This document shows, piece after piece, positions 45,508 to 53,676 of a stretch of DNA of 64,000 bases. The position numbers and the translations under genes are program-made. Position 1 is the stretch's first letter. Every line of letters starts with the position of its first letter. A model generated the notes under the pieces. That model ran no database searches and was not told the DNA's origin. It worked only from the letters and a program-made list of their open reading frames with translations. Origin of the DNA: Xenorhabdus bovienii SS-2004 (GTDB lineage Bacteria > Pseudomonadota > Gammaproteobacteria > Enterobacterales > Enterobacteriaceae); assembly GCF_000027225.1 (NCBI RefSeq), contig NC_013892.1, positions 3,782,001 to 3,846,000 on the forward strand, given 5' to 3'.

Positions 45508-45771
45508 TTACTGTATGGGGCCAGCTACAAGTCCACTTCGGCCTCGACAGACCGTGCGAACAGTGTCACCCGTCAGAGTGGTAATGTAGGCTTGGTCTGT
45601 TTTTTTGATGTCGTGATTAATCAGATTGCCGTTCTGGCTATGCTCGACACGGGCAATAACATTATCAGCGACATCTTTCGGGAAAAACTCCAGACGGTAC
45701 ATGTCTCCCAAGATCCATGACTCTTCTACTGAACGACCGTTTCTTTCTGTGATTAGCTTTAATGCGTACAT
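45508..45771 (-). CDS. Hypothetical late-leader protein
   Basis: 87 residues from MYALKLITERNGRSVEESWILGDMY, preceded by GAGGAA. Small soluble protein (VADNVIARVEHSQNGNLINHDIKKTDQAYITT). First gene after the tRNA and its terminator. Not recognised. 45303-45507 contains no gene that I can support. Confidence 0.72.
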   Translation of the reverse strand: MYALKLITERNGRSVEESWILGDMYRLEFFPKDVADNVIARVEHSQNGNLINHDIKKTDQAYITTLTGDTVRTVCRGRSGLVAGPIQ

Positions 45772-45798
45772 GGTTAATTTCCTCATTGCGTAGGTAAC

Positions 45799-45822
45799 AA
45801 AAAAGGCCACCTAAGTGACCTT
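45799..45822 (-). terminator. Terminator after the phage tRNA
   Basis: Minus-strand stem AAGGTCAC/GTGGCCTT (one G-U pair, 4-nt loop) followed by six T, 9 bp after the tRNA 3' end. A late transcript must pass it, presumably through Q antitermination. Confidence 0.82.
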
Positions 45823-45830
45823 CGATAATT

Positions 45831-45906
45831 TGGTGGAACCTCTCGGAATCGAACCGAGTCCTGATGCTCTTCAGGCATCCGCGCGAACCCTCTACGCCAA
45901 AGTTCC
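45831..45906 (-). tRNA. tRNA-Phe (anticodon GAA), phage-encoded
   Basis: 76 nt with encoded CCA. Acceptor GGAACTT pairs with AGGTTCC (one G-U), then T8 and A14. The D-stem is GCGT/GCGC, the anticodon stem GATGC/GCATC with loop CTGAAGA (T33, anticodon GAA), the T-stem CTCGG/CCGAG with a perfect TTCGATT loop, and the discriminator is A. It lies in the Q-dependent late leader. Its body differs from host tRNA-Phe as I know it. Confidence 0.88.
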
Positions 45907-45912
45907 AGATGT

Positions 45913-45939
45913 GAAAAAGCCCCGCACTGGGCGAGGCTT
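45913..45939 (-). terminator. Late leader terminator tR'-like
   Basis: Minus-strand stem AAGCCTCGC/GCGGGGCTT with a 5-nt loop and five T residues, between the putative late promoter and the tRNA. In lambdoid phages such a terminator blocks the late transcript until Q acts. Confidence 0.8.
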
Positions 45940-45952
45940 AGAATTCGGAGTG

Positions 45953-45985
45953 AGTATAGTTACAAGTTCCCACTATTTGGAGATA
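45953..45985 (-). promoter_or_regulatory. Putative Q-dependent late promoter (pR'-like)
   Basis: A TATACT -10 hexamer on the minus strand (45953-45958) just upstream of tR' and downstream of the Q gene. The -35 is poor, as expected for a Q-type promoter whose Q-binding site overlaps. The exact start is not determined. Confidence 0.4.
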
Positions 45986-46015
45986 TTAAGCCAATGCCGG
46001 ACAAAAAGCAACGGT

Positions 46016-46795
46016 TTATTTTGTCACCTCATTGAATGCAGCTTCGGCACGCTTCTCTTCCGAATAGCACTTATCCACCAGCACCCTATAAAAGGGTTTC
46101 CAGTTCCGCCGCCATGTTCTTTCGTTAAGCTCGGGTAAATAGGCCTTGATTGCCGTATAAGCCACTGATGATGGCACTCTGCTGTAACCCCGACCTGAGC
46201 ATCGGGGGCAAATCTTATCAACCGGTACGCCCTGCAAGGCGGTCTTTTCCTCATCGACTACGACACCGCGCCCCTTGCAGCGACAACGACTTGACAGCGT
46301 ACCCTTACCATTGCACTTCTGGCAAAGTTCACCCACTTGCTCTTTTTCAATCCACGGCGCCATAATCACTTCACCGTCCGCACGAATAATGCCGGGATGT
46401 TTTTCAACTTCTTTTATGCCGTAGATAAGCCCTTTCCCGCGACATTCCGAACACTGACAAGTAGACGCCGCTGAACGGGCATAATCTTCAAACGCCATCT
46501 TCGATAAGATAACCAGACAGGGCCCCAGTTTATTCCCTGCTGCTTTGGATATCAGCTTAGGAACAGTTCGCCTTGCGTATCGGGTCAGTTCTTCTACCGT
46601 ACTGAACTTGTCTTCTTCACTGACCTCGTTCTTGGCAAAAAACGCCGCCATGCCGAACTTGGCTTGTGATCCCGCCATCCCCAAAGCCGCTGCGGTATCC
46701 ATCCCTTTCATTCTGTCCGGTGCGGTACTGGTTGACGCATCACTGAACGTCGGTGTTTTCGGGTGAAAGTGTTTTAATGCTGATTCGAGTTTCAT
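46016..46795 (-). CDS. Antitermination protein Q
   Basis: 259 residues, phage 82-like Q with a DnaJ-like zinc-finger region: CQCSECRGKGLIYG, LCQKCNGKGTLSSRCRCKGRG and ICPRCSGRGYSRVPSSVAY. It loads on RNA polymerase at pR' and lets it read through tR' into tRNA, lysis, head and tail genes. Immediately precedes the late promoter, as in lambdoid phages. Confidence 0.93.
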   Translation of the reverse strand: MKLESALKHFHPKTPTFSDASTSTAPDRMKGMDTAAALGMAGSQAKFGMAAFFAKNEVSEEDKFSTVEELTRYARRTVPKLISKAAGNKLGPCLVILSKMAFEDYARSAASTCQCSECRGKGLIYGIKEVEKHPGIIRADGEVIMAPWIEKEQVGELCQKCNGKGTLSSRCRCKGRGVVVDEEKTALQGVPVDKICPRCSGRGYSRVPSSVAYTAIKAYLPELNERTWRRNWKPFYRVLVDKCYSEEKRAEAAFNEVTK

Positions 46796-46797
46796 TA

Positions 46798-47652
46798 TTA
46801 TGCTGTCTCCCCCACCAGATTAAGAATAATCCTGTCCGTCAACTTACGATCATGGAACCGTTCTTCTTCCAGCACCCACTTACAAACGTCGATAGCCTCC
46901 TGACGGTTTACGGCTTGGATAGTGACCAGCTTCCCTTCAAGATAATCTTGTCTGTCATAGATGTGATACCTATCACTATCACCGTATCCGCCCGGATTAA
47001 GTTCTTCGGCCGCGACATTACGCATCTGATATAACCAGTCCCAATAAAGGAACTCACGAACAACATCAGACAAGGTGTGCGGTTCGGGGAGTTGTTCAGC
47101 AAACCCTTTCGCCGTCGCCTGACGCAATTTATCCGTTTCACAAATGCGATCACCGTGCATACACCCTTCCGCCCGTTCTGTTTCATTCCAGTAGTAGAAA
47201 GGTTCATAAATGTCTGCCAGCTCCCCCACCAGCATTAATTTCTCCGGTTCGGTCAGTTCCAGTGTGGCTTCATAGCTAGCAAAAGCAGCCCTCACCTGAC
47301 TGGCCTTTTTGATTTGCTCCTTCGCGCTGTTTATATAACCTTGCGGGTTATCCATACTCAGGGTGCCAAAGGCTATCTGAAAAGGATGTGCACCCGATTT
47401 CATCAGGTAGTCAGAATATTTCTGCTGGGCTGCCTTGGGGGTGATTTTCAGCTTCTTCAAGCCTTCCTCGGCGGCCTCAAGGTGGGCGGGTTCATTGGTC
47501 TTGATAACCTCCAGTACCCACAGGTAAGCATCCACCTGTTTATTGCCGGTGATCTTCCGCTGAACAGGTAATGGTTTTACGGTCGCCAGCGCCGTGCTGT
47601 AACGAGGCTCAGGGATAGTGAAAAGGGTTTTGTGTGCTGTGTTGTCCATCAT
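46798..47652 (-). CDS. Hypothetical phage protein in replication operon
   Basis: 284 residues, soluble, not recognised (AYLWVLEVIKTNEPAHLEAAEEGLKKLKITPKAAQQKYSDYL; DIYEPFYYWNETERAEGCMHGDRICE). It abuts the primase stop (1-bp overlap) and precedes Q by 2 bp. The operon implies an early/delayed-early role. Confidence 0.75.
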   Translation of the reverse strand: MMDNTAHKTLFTIPEPRYSTALATVKPLPVQRKITGNKQVDAYLWVLEVIKTNEPAHLEAAEEGLKKLKITPKAAQQKYSDYLMKSGAHPFQIAFGTLSMDNPQGYINSAKEQIKKASQVRAAFASYEATLELTEPEKLMLVGELADIYEPFYYWNETERAEGCMHGDRICETDKLRQATAKGFAEQLPEPHTLSDVVREFLYWDWLYQMRNVAAEELNPGGYGDSDRYHIYDRQDYLEGKLVTIQAVNRQEAIDVCKWVLEEERFHDRKLTDRIILNLVGETA

Positions 47653-48632
47653 TATGCTGTCTCCCGCTGCTTTTTCATAAATGTCAATTCTCTGGCCTGA
47701 TCCCCGTTCTGGAGCAGGTCGTTAAAATCCCCAAAATCAGGCCACCGGACACTGACCTTGTCTAAGTCGTTATTCGCCAGTAAATTCTTGTGCGCGCATT
47801 TCATCGCAGCGGCATGACCTGTGGCGCTCCAGTCCATGTCAGTGAAGATGATTAAATGCTTAACGCCCCGGGGAGTGAGAAACTTCTCCATGTGTCCGGC
47901 ATTCATCGTTGACCACGTATTCACCCCATAAACCTGCTTACAGGACAGTGCCGTCTCGATGCCCTCAGCGATGCCCAGCGTGGAAGCCACAGGGAACATC
48001 CGAATGGCCACCGATTCAGCATATTTGAGATAGTTGTCTTCCTGTAAAGACATCATCTTCTTGGTCACATCTAAAGGCGCTTTCCGATCCCCGTCCAGAT
48101 AGGTTCGGTGCAGGTAACACAATTGACCGCGTGAGTCTGTCGCCAATGCCCACATCGCCTGATAATTCCCTTGGCAGGTCGGCTGCTTTTCACAGAAGCG
48201 GATTTGCTCAAGGGGGTGATGGCTGTAAATCTCCCGGCTTTGAAGGTATTTTTCCGCTGAGGTGCCTTTCAGTTCCGGCATGCGTGAGTAAAGGGTGATT
48301 ATCTTTTGGCGGTTATCTGCAACCGTGCTTGCTTTAGGTTTGGGTGTGACCTTATCGCGCTGGATACCCAATAGCTGATCAATCTCATCCGCCAGCACCT
48401 TAAATTCTTTTTTCTGCGTCAACCTGAGCAGTGCCCAGCCGTCCCCGGCATTGCAGGTACAGATGAATGTTCCGCGTCCGTCACGATCATCAATGCGAAA
48501 CTTGCCTATCTGCTTACATATCGGACACTTTCCTTTAAAGTGCTTCTTGCCTGTCACGGGCGGTAAACCGTAGTATTCGAAAACTTTAGGCCAGTGGCCA
48601 ATAACGGCATCGGTCGTATTTATTCTGTTCAC
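47652..48632 (-). CDS. Phage DNA primase (zinc-binding + TOPRIM)
   Basis: 326 residues. N-terminal zinc finger GKCPICKQIGKFRIDDRDGRGTFICTC (about 34-61), then a TOPRIM domain with LGIAEGIETALS (acidic Glu) and LIIFTDMDWSATGHAAA (DxD). Family: P4-alpha-like/Toprim primases. Together with the adjacent helicase it lets the phage prime its own replication. Overlaps the helicase stop by 4 bp. Confidence 0.93.
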   Translation of the reverse strand: MNRINTTDAVIGHWPKVFEYYGLPPVTGKKHFKGKCPICKQIGKFRIDDRDGRGTFICTCNAGDGWALLRLTQKKEFKVLADEIDQLLGIQRDKVTPKPKASTVADNRQKIITLYSRMPELKGTSAEKYLQSREIYSHHPLEQIRFCEKQPTCQGNYQAMWALATDSRGQLCYLHRTYLDGDRKAPLDVTKKMMSLQEDNYLKYAESVAIRMFPVASTLGIAEGIETALSCKQVYGVNTWSTMNAGHMEKFLTPRGVKHLIIFTDMDWSATGHAAAMKCAHKNLLANNDLDKVSVRWPDFGDFNDLLQNGDQARELTFMKKQRETA

Positions 48633-50260
48633 AGCCTGTCTCCCTGATGTGATGATCTGCCTAATTTTTCACGGATATCACTGACCTTCTGACGGGCAAC
48701 CTCAAGACGCATTTCCTGCTGCTCGTTGCTGGATGGTTGCACCTGTTCCGCTTTCTTGCGGGACTTCGCGAAGGCAATTTGTTTGTGCTTGATGAAATTA
48801 CTGACTTCGGGGGTCATCTCTTGTGGGGTGTCATGGAGACCGCGAGGCCAAACGTCGAACTTGTCTTTAAAGGTGTTGGATACCCAACCGTCACTGATGG
48901 TCTTACCCTGTGAGGCGCGCTGGTTCTGGTAATACTTCAACTGCGAGTAGAAACTTTGCTTTTCGGCCTGTGTGTAGATACGCTCTTTCTTGCTGAGTTT
49001 CTGGATGGTGCGACTGGTATCGACATCAATGTTTTCACCCACCAATGGCTTAAAGCCACACTTGGGGCAGACATAGACCCCTGCTGGCTTCATGTAATGA
49101 CAGGAGGAGCATTCTTTCGGTAACTTCTCCCGCTTTTCCTGCTCCCGGTAGCTGGAACTGGATTTCATGCCGTCATTCTTGCTGGGCAGTTCGTCGTATT
49201 CGATATCATCGGGGTAGCCGAGACGGTGGACAGAGCCGGAGTGATCCAGAATGATGCATCGGTCTTTACCCCTGGCAGTACGCAGGCCTCTGCCGATTGA
49301 CTGCAACCAACGGATTTCCGACTTGGTGGGACGGGCGTAGATAATGCAGCGGACATCACTGTCAAAACCTGCCACGAGAACGCCGATATTGACGATGATT
49401 TTCGTTGCACCCTGCTCAAACCGATGGATGATCAAATCCCGTTCATCATGGGGCGTGTTGGCGGTCATGATCTCAGCATTCACTCCAGCGCGATTGAATT
49501 CGACCGTGATAAAGTTGGCGTGGCTGACATTGACACAGAAGCAGATAGTAGGCTGATTTTCGCCCAGCTTGAGCCAGCTACTGACCACATCCCCGACCAG
49601 ATCAGCCCCGCACATGATTTCGGCTATCTCGTCTTCCTTGTAATCGCTGCCGTAGTCGTCACTGCGGGCAGACTTCACCTTGCTTAAATCGGGCTTGGTG
49701 GGGGCGTAAAACTCGTAAGGACTCAGGTCGCCACGCTGGATTAACTCTTTTATCGTGGTGGGCTTTATCAGCTTCTGATAATAGTGACCGAGGAACGGCG
49801 AGAAAGGTGTGCCGGATAATCCCACCACCTTACAATCTGTTTCAGAGGTCAACCGCGTAATCTCTGTCAGTATCTTTTTGCGTTTCAGGTGCGCTTCATC
49901 AATCACCAGCAAGTTAATGTCTTCGGGAAAGTCACGGCGGATCAGCGTGTCAGCCGACGCAATCTGAATCAGCTTTGACGGGTCTTGATTGGGGTGGTCA
50001 CGCCAGATATAGGCGATTTCATTCTCCGGCAAGCCATACTCAATAAAGCGCTGGGCAGTCTGGTTGATCAGGACGGTGAACGGGCAGATCATCATGACTT
50101 TTTTGTTTTTTGAGACAAAACCGTCAACAATGAATGCTGACAGGGCGGTTTTCCCTGCTCCTGTGGGAGCATACACAAGAAAGCTGCTGTACTTTTTCCA
50201 GTCAGCCCTTAAAAGATTTAACCCTCTTTCCTGTGCGAAGTTAGGGGTGATTTCTAGCAT
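48629..50260 (-). CDS. Superfamily 2 DEAD/DEAH-box helicase
   Basis: 543 residues. Walker A APTGAGKT (31-38), Walker B VIDEAH (near 121), motif III GLSGTPFSP, C-terminal helicase lobe with VLVAGFDSDVRCIIYARPTKSEIRWLQSIGRGLRTARGKD (motifs V and VI), then a zinc ribbon (CSSCHYMKPAGVYVCPKC). It resembles Ssl2/RadD-type helicases of phage replication modules. Operon with the primase. Confidence 0.93.
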   Translation of the reverse strand: MLEITPNFAQERGLNLLRADWKKYSSFLVYAPTGAGKTALSAFIVDGFVSKNKKVMMICPFTVLINQTAQRFIEYGLPENEIAYIWRDHPNQDPSKLIQIASADTLIRRDFPEDINLLVIDEAHLKRKKILTEITRLTSETDCKVVGLSGTPFSPFLGHYYQKLIKPTTIKELIQRGDLSPYEFYAPTKPDLSKVKSARSDDYGSDYKEDEIAEIMCGADLVGDVVSSWLKLGENQPTICFCVNVSHANFITVEFNRAGVNAEIMTANTPHDERDLIIHRFEQGATKIIVNIGVLVAGFDSDVRCIIYARPTKSEIRWLQSIGRGLRTARGKDRCIILDHSGSVHRLGYPDDIEYDELPSKNDGMKSSSSYREQEKREKLPKECSSCHYMKPAGVYVCPKCGFKPLVGENIDVDTSRTIQKLSKKERIYTQAEKQSFYSQLKYYQNQRASQGKTISDGWVSNTFKDKFDVWPRGLHDTPQEMTPEVSNFIKHKQIAFAKSRKKAEQVQPSSNEQQEMRLEVARQKVSDIREKLGRSSHQGDRL

Positions 50261-50499
50261 GACGTCACCCCCTGTTTATTTTTTATAGTAACCGTGCAAT
50301 ACTTTTGCACAGGTAACTCTCCGTTGCCGACTGCAAGATCCGAATCAGTTCTACTCGCCAAAGTTTCTCTGTTCGGTTTCTTGCACCCTCTTACACTTTC
50401 CTTCTCAGTCAACATTGATACCCTCACTTGAATAATTTCCACTGCCAGAGGACAAGCCCTTTTCTTATTCTCGTTTAGACGTCTAGCCACCTGTCCCAT
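50254..50499 (-). CDS. Hypothetical early protein downstream of a poly-G tract
   Basis: 81 residues from MGQVARRLNENKKRACPLAVEIIQVRV, with TAGGGGT upstream. The same frame is open back to 50658 through a G8-TT-G8 tract (minus strand, 50583-50600), giving a possible 134-residue form. Basic, Cys-containing, not recognised. It overlaps the helicase start by 7 bp. Coding status is uncertain. Confidence 0.45.
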   Translation of the reverse strand: MGQVARRLNENKKRACPLAVEIIQVRVSMLTEKESVRGCKKPNRETLASRTDSDLAVGNGELPVQKYCTVTIKNKQGVTSC

Positions 50500-50679
50500 T
50501 TTGTAACCCCTACAGTGATCTACATTAAGATCTGAGTTCTTCCTCTTGGCTGTGCCTTCCCTAACACCCCTTTCAAAGATCACCCCCCCCAACCCCCCCC
50601 TAGAAAGTTTTCCCCTCTTCCCCAGAAAGCAGATATAGCCATCTAAACATCTAAACATCTCATCCCCTTAACTTTTTGA

Positions 50680-50961
50680 TTATTGATTTACTGTTAACGG
50701 CTGTGCTGTGTAACCTTGAGCGGCTCTCTCATACTTAGTGACAAACTCTCTGAGCCTGATATTTGCTGCCCGTCGTGCTGCGTTGTCCTTCCGGTATGAC
50801 ACTGACTCCTCATCCCATGCTGCTTGATACACTTCTGAGTACTTCGCGGTGATCTTTGCTCGGGTGCTGGCTCTCAGCTTCGCCAGTGTTTCTTGTATCC
50901 ATGTGCCATCGTCAGGGTAGAAATGCGATGGCATGGTGACCTTGGTGAAATCAGGAAACAT
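50680..50961 (-). CDS. Hypothetical early phage protein
   Basis: 93 residues (PSHFYPDDGTWIQETLAKLRASTRAKITAKYSEVYQAAWDEE, then an Arg-rich helix RKDNAARRAANIRLREF). The start overlaps the cro stop by 11 bp, so it is the second gene of the leftward early operon. It could be a small DNA-binding or replication accessory; not recognised. Confidence 0.75.
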   Translation of the reverse strand: MFPDFTKVTMPSHFYPDDGTWIQETLAKLRASTRAKITAKYSEVYQAAWDEESVSYRKDNAARRAANIRLREFVTKYERAAQGYTAQPLTVNQ

Positions 50962-51187
50962 TTTTCTTTGGTGAATCCATAAAAATTAAATTTTCTTTTT
51001 TCACTGGGCTTAATCTATTGAATTTCTTAGTTCCATCCTCAATACGGCTAGCCATGCTCGGCGAGGCTCTACGAAATCCACCCGCAATCAAATTTAGATA
51101 ACCGACGCTTGTCCCAACAACTTGAGCGAGATTGTTCCAATCATCTTTATCCGCTTCCTTTTTCCAGCGATGTAGATCATTTTTCAT
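50951..51187 (-). CDS. Cro-like HTH repressor
   Basis: 78 residues, XRE-type HTH (KDDWNNLAQVVGTSVGYLNLIAGGFRRASPSMASRIEDGTKKFN at about 15-58). First gene of the leftward early operon, divergent from cI with operators in between, which is the position of Cro. Confidence 0.85.
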   Translation of the reverse strand: MKNDLHRWKKEADKDDWNNLAQVVGTSVGYLNLIAGGFRRASPSMASRIEDGTKKFNRLSPVKKENLIFMDSPKKNVS

Positions 51188-51222
51188 TTTTTTTACCTTT
51201 TAAGTTAACCTCAAGACCATAC

Positions 51223-51285
51223 TTTATCTTTTTGATAAAAACTTGCAAGATTTTTTATCATCATGCATATTTATCAAATTGCTAA
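51223..51285. promoter_or_regulatory. CI/Cro operator region between cro and cI
   Basis: Perfect 17-bp palindrome TTTATCTTTTTGATAAA at 51223-51239 and further TTTATC half-sites at 51254 and 51270, the latter within TTTATCAAATTGCTAA. A self-complementary TTGCAA (51244-51249) could serve as -35 for both divergent promoters, for cI with CATATT 17 bp away. The same 17-bp palindrome type recurs at 52208. Confidence 0.72.
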
Positions 51286-51304
51286 TTAATGTGATTATCG
51301 TGAT

Positions 51305-52048
51305 ATGGAAACTAAAGACATAAGACGCAATAATTTGCGCACCCTGATGACACAACATGTGCGTCAAGGGACATCAAAAACAGCATTCGCAGAGTTGATA
51401 GGGATCCCACCCAGTCAGCTCAGTCAGCTAACGAGCGATAACGCGGTAAGAAACATAGGAGACATTATTGCTAGGCGCATAGAGGTGAATTTAGAACTAC
51501 CAATTGGTTGGTTAGATATCCCTCAGCAACTCATTGATAACCGTGATAATAGTCACAAAGAAAGAAACAATGAAAACTATCACTTGCAAAACATTTCACA
51601 TAAAGTTACTGATCTTTCATACAGGATTGAACAGCTCGATGTGGAATTTAGTTGCGGAGGTGGTAGATTGAATAGCGATTATCCCGATATAGTTCGCTCA
51701 ATTGAGGTTGATCCTGAATATGCAAAACGGATGTTTGGTTGTAGACCATCAACATCATTAAAGCTAACAACTGCTCTAGGTGACAGTATGCTGGGAACGA
51801 TTAATCCCGGTGAATTGGTCGTCTTAGATATAACGGTTAGTCGTTTTATGAGTGATGGTATTTATGCATTTACATACGGGGATGGGATGCACATTAAACG
51901 ACTCCAACTTTTGAAAGACAGGATAGTTGTTATTAGTGATAATCAAATTTATGACAGATGGGAGATTGATTCTGAAAATGAATCAAAATTCCACATACAT
52001 GGATTTGTTGTTGGTAAATGGAGGATGGATTATGCACGCTTGGGGTAA
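51305..52048 (+). CDS. CI-type prophage repressor (HTH + S24 peptidase)
   Basis: 247 residues. N-terminal HTH (TSKTAFAELIGIPPSQLSQLTSDNAVRNIGDIIARRIE), a linker with a possible Cys-Gly cleavage site (VEFSCGGGRL), then a LexA-like S24 domain with serine in LGDSMLGTINPGELVVLD and lysine in YGDGMHIKRLQLL. RecA-stimulated self-cleavage would induce the phage after DNA damage. It controls leftward (cro) and rightward early operons through matching operators. Confidence 0.93.
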   Translation: METKDIRRNNLRTLMTQHVRQGTSKTAFAELIGIPPSQLSQLTSDNAVRNIGDIIARRIEVNLELPIGWLDIPQQLIDNRDNSHKERNNENYHLQNISHKVTDLSYRIEQLDVEFSCGGGRLNSDYPDIVRSIEVDPEYAKRMFGCRPSTSLKLTTALGDSMLGTINPGELVVLDITVSRFMSDGIYAFTYGDGMHIKRLQLLKDRIVVISDNQIYDRWEIDSENESKFHIHGFVVGKWRMDYARLG

Positions 52049-52074
52049 TCAAAAATAAAAAGTTAGATCGGCAG

Positions 52075-52099
52075 AACCAGCTTTCGAGCTGGTTTTTTT
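52075..52099 (+). terminator. Terminator of cI
   Basis: 8-bp stem AACCAGCT/AGCTGGTT with a TTCG tetraloop and a seven-T tract, 26 bp after the cI stop. Confidence 0.92.
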
Positions 52100-52125
52100 A
52101 CGCCTAAAAAACATAAAAGATAAAT

Positions 52126-52224
52126 AAATTTATCAATATATATCAATAATTTATCAAATGACACAAACAAATTGCTAAATTTTTTATCAATTTGCTATTT
52201 ACAAAATTTTATCTTTTAGATAAA
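52126..52224. promoter_or_regulatory. Second operator cluster, upstream of the rightward early operon
   Basis: Palindrome TTTATCTTTTAGATAAA at 52208-52224, differing at one central base from the cro/cI operator, plus several TTTATC half-sites in 52126-52190 (one in TTTTTTATCAATTTGCTA). This should be the operator/promoter of the plus-strand early genes, repressed by CI. Confidence 0.7.
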
Positions 52225-52294
52225 GTCAGAGCCAGTAAAGTTATTTGAAAGTATCTCAATAAGTTTCACTCAGGACATCAACAAGGAATTAAAA

Positions 52295-52498
52295 ATGATA
52301 AATAGGCCAACCCACACAGAAACATTAACAACTCAAAACTCATTAAAACTTGCAGAACGGTTACAAACTTATTTATTTACCTGGTCAGCATCAGAAAAAA
52401 ATAAAGATACAGTACATTTAATTGAAATGGCCATAGATACCACAAATAAAATCATTGATAACTTAATTAAATCAACCGAGGTCAATGATGAACAATAA
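52295..52498 (+). CDS. Small early phage protein
   Basis: 67 residues, helical and acidic (LKLAERLQTYLFTWSASEKNKDTVHLIEMAIDTTNKIIDNL). First gene of the rightward early operon, 70 bp after the operator, with AAGGAATT upstream. The stop overlaps the next start. Function unknown. Confidence 0.72.
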   Translation: MINRPTHTETLTTQNSLKLAERLQTYLFTWSASEKNKDTVHLIEMAIDTTNKIIDNLIKSTEVNDEQ

Positions 52499-52859
52499 AC
52501 TACAAGCAGCCGTCGAGATTGCAGAAGAAATTGAAGCCTCAATATTTCCCGTAGTGACTGCAATTCAAAATGAAGCCGAACCGGATACTTATTTAATGTG
52601 TCGTGGTGTACATCGTCAAACTTGTGATTTAGCCCAACGGTTAAGGGATATAAATAAAGAATATATCATGTCAGGTAATCAGGCATTCGATGAATTGGAA
52701 GGCGTTGCGAGTGAAATAGAAAACCTAAGAACATATATTTCTTTATTAGTTGATACGGATAAAAGTCTATCCGGTGCAGAATTACTTAGTATTGCATTGG
52801 TTGCGATCTTTCATATAGGTAAAGAAATAGCACGAGTACGAGGAGTGGAATACTCATGA
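52485..52859 (+). CDS. Hypothetical early phage protein
   Basis: 124 residues (or 123 from the second ATG), all-helical (LQAAVEIAEEIEASIFPVVTAIQNEAEPDTYLMCRGVHRQTCDLAQRLRDI). Overlaps both neighbours, so coupled translation. Not recognised. Confidence 0.72.
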   Translation: MMNNKLQAAVEIAEEIEASIFPVVTAIQNEAEPDTYLMCRGVHRQTCDLAQRLRDINKEYIMSGNQAFDELEGVASEIENLRTYISLLVDTDKSLSGAELLSIALVAIFHIGKEIARVRGVEYS

Positions 52860-53164
52860 ATAATATCTTCTATCATACCCGTGTCAATAATGAACGATTA
52901 GAAAAGATGAGTGATAGCGATTTACAGTTATTAGCATCATCAAGCGAAGATGTCATTTATTCGATAACAAGTGGAATGAAATCTATTGCTAATTTAGCTA
53001 ACGCGGCTGTTAATAGTGAAGAATATTCCCAAGATGATGCAATGACTGACCTTGATAGATTATCCCGATTGTTTTCTGTATTGACTCTTATTATCGAAGC
53101 TGAGCATGAAAATCACGTCAATGCAACCGATGAAATAAGAAAGAGAAAGAAATTTAGTAAATAA
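52856..53164 (+). CDS. Hypothetical early phage protein
   Basis: 102 residues, helical (SDLQLLASSSEDVIYSITSGMKSIANLANAAVNSEEYSQDDAMTDLDRLSRLFSVLTLIIEAE), ending with a basic KRKKFSK tail. Similar size and helical character to the preceding product suggest the two form a complex or arose by duplication. Unknown function. Confidence 0.72.
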   Translation: MNNIFYHTRVNNERLEKMSDSDLQLLASSSEDVIYSITSGMKSIANLANAAVNSEEYSQDDAMTDLDRLSRLFSVLTLIIEAEHENHVNATDEIRKRKKFSK

Positions 53165-53192
53165 AAATTAATTCAATTAATAAGGAATTACC

Positions 53193-53597
53193 ATGAAAAT
53201 ACTTAAACCCATTGAAACTGCAACCAACCAAGATATCCAAATTGAAACGCGTGAAGTCTATGTCGTTTGCGGTGCTAGCAAGGCTTATCTGAGTGAGAAA
53301 GGTGCACTGAATAAACTGGCTTATGTTCGGGCGCAAGAGCAGTTTAATGCAGAAGACAGGCCAAGTAACTTCCCTGCCCAAGAGGTCATTCAGGAAGACG
53401 GTACTTCTGCATTACGTCAAGGTGAAATGCGCCCTGAGTTTATGGAACGACATGCTCAGGTATTGGAAGAACTGAAAGCTGATGTTAGACAGGTAAGAGA
53501 AATTGCTCGACTTAAAAAGGAATGCAAGAAAGCAAAAGAGAAACTCCTAACAGTCTTGGATGATTTAGAAAACGCAGAAAATAAATACAAAAATTAA
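53193..53597 (+). CDS. Hypothetical early phage protein
   Basis: 134 residues. The first half is compact (EVYVVCGASKAYLSEKGALNKLAYVRAQEQF), the second a Lys/Glu coiled coil (EELKADVRQVREIARLKKECKKAKEKLLTVLDDLENAENKY). AAGGAATT ribosome site. Not recognised. Confidence 0.72.
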   Translation: MKILKPIETATNQDIQIETREVYVVCGASKAYLSEKGALNKLAYVRAQEQFNAEDRPSNFPAQEVIQEDGTSALRQGEMRPEFMERHAQVLEELKADVRQVREIARLKKECKKAKEKLLTVLDDLENAENKYKN

Positions 53598-53676
53598 AAA
53601 TAATAAAACAATAAACAAGTTTTAATTACAGCGCCATTGCTGGGGATTCGTTTACGCTAAATTCAGGAAATATAAA

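Noticed and set aside
45372..45584. 70-codon plus-strand frame in the late leader
   Set aside because: It overlaps the minus-strand 87-residue gene, lacks a ribosome site and has no recognisable sequence.
52120..52230. CRISPR-like repeat array from the recurring TTTATC motifs
   Set aside because: Repeats are short, irregularly spaced and match the palindromic operator; there are no spacers and no cas genes.
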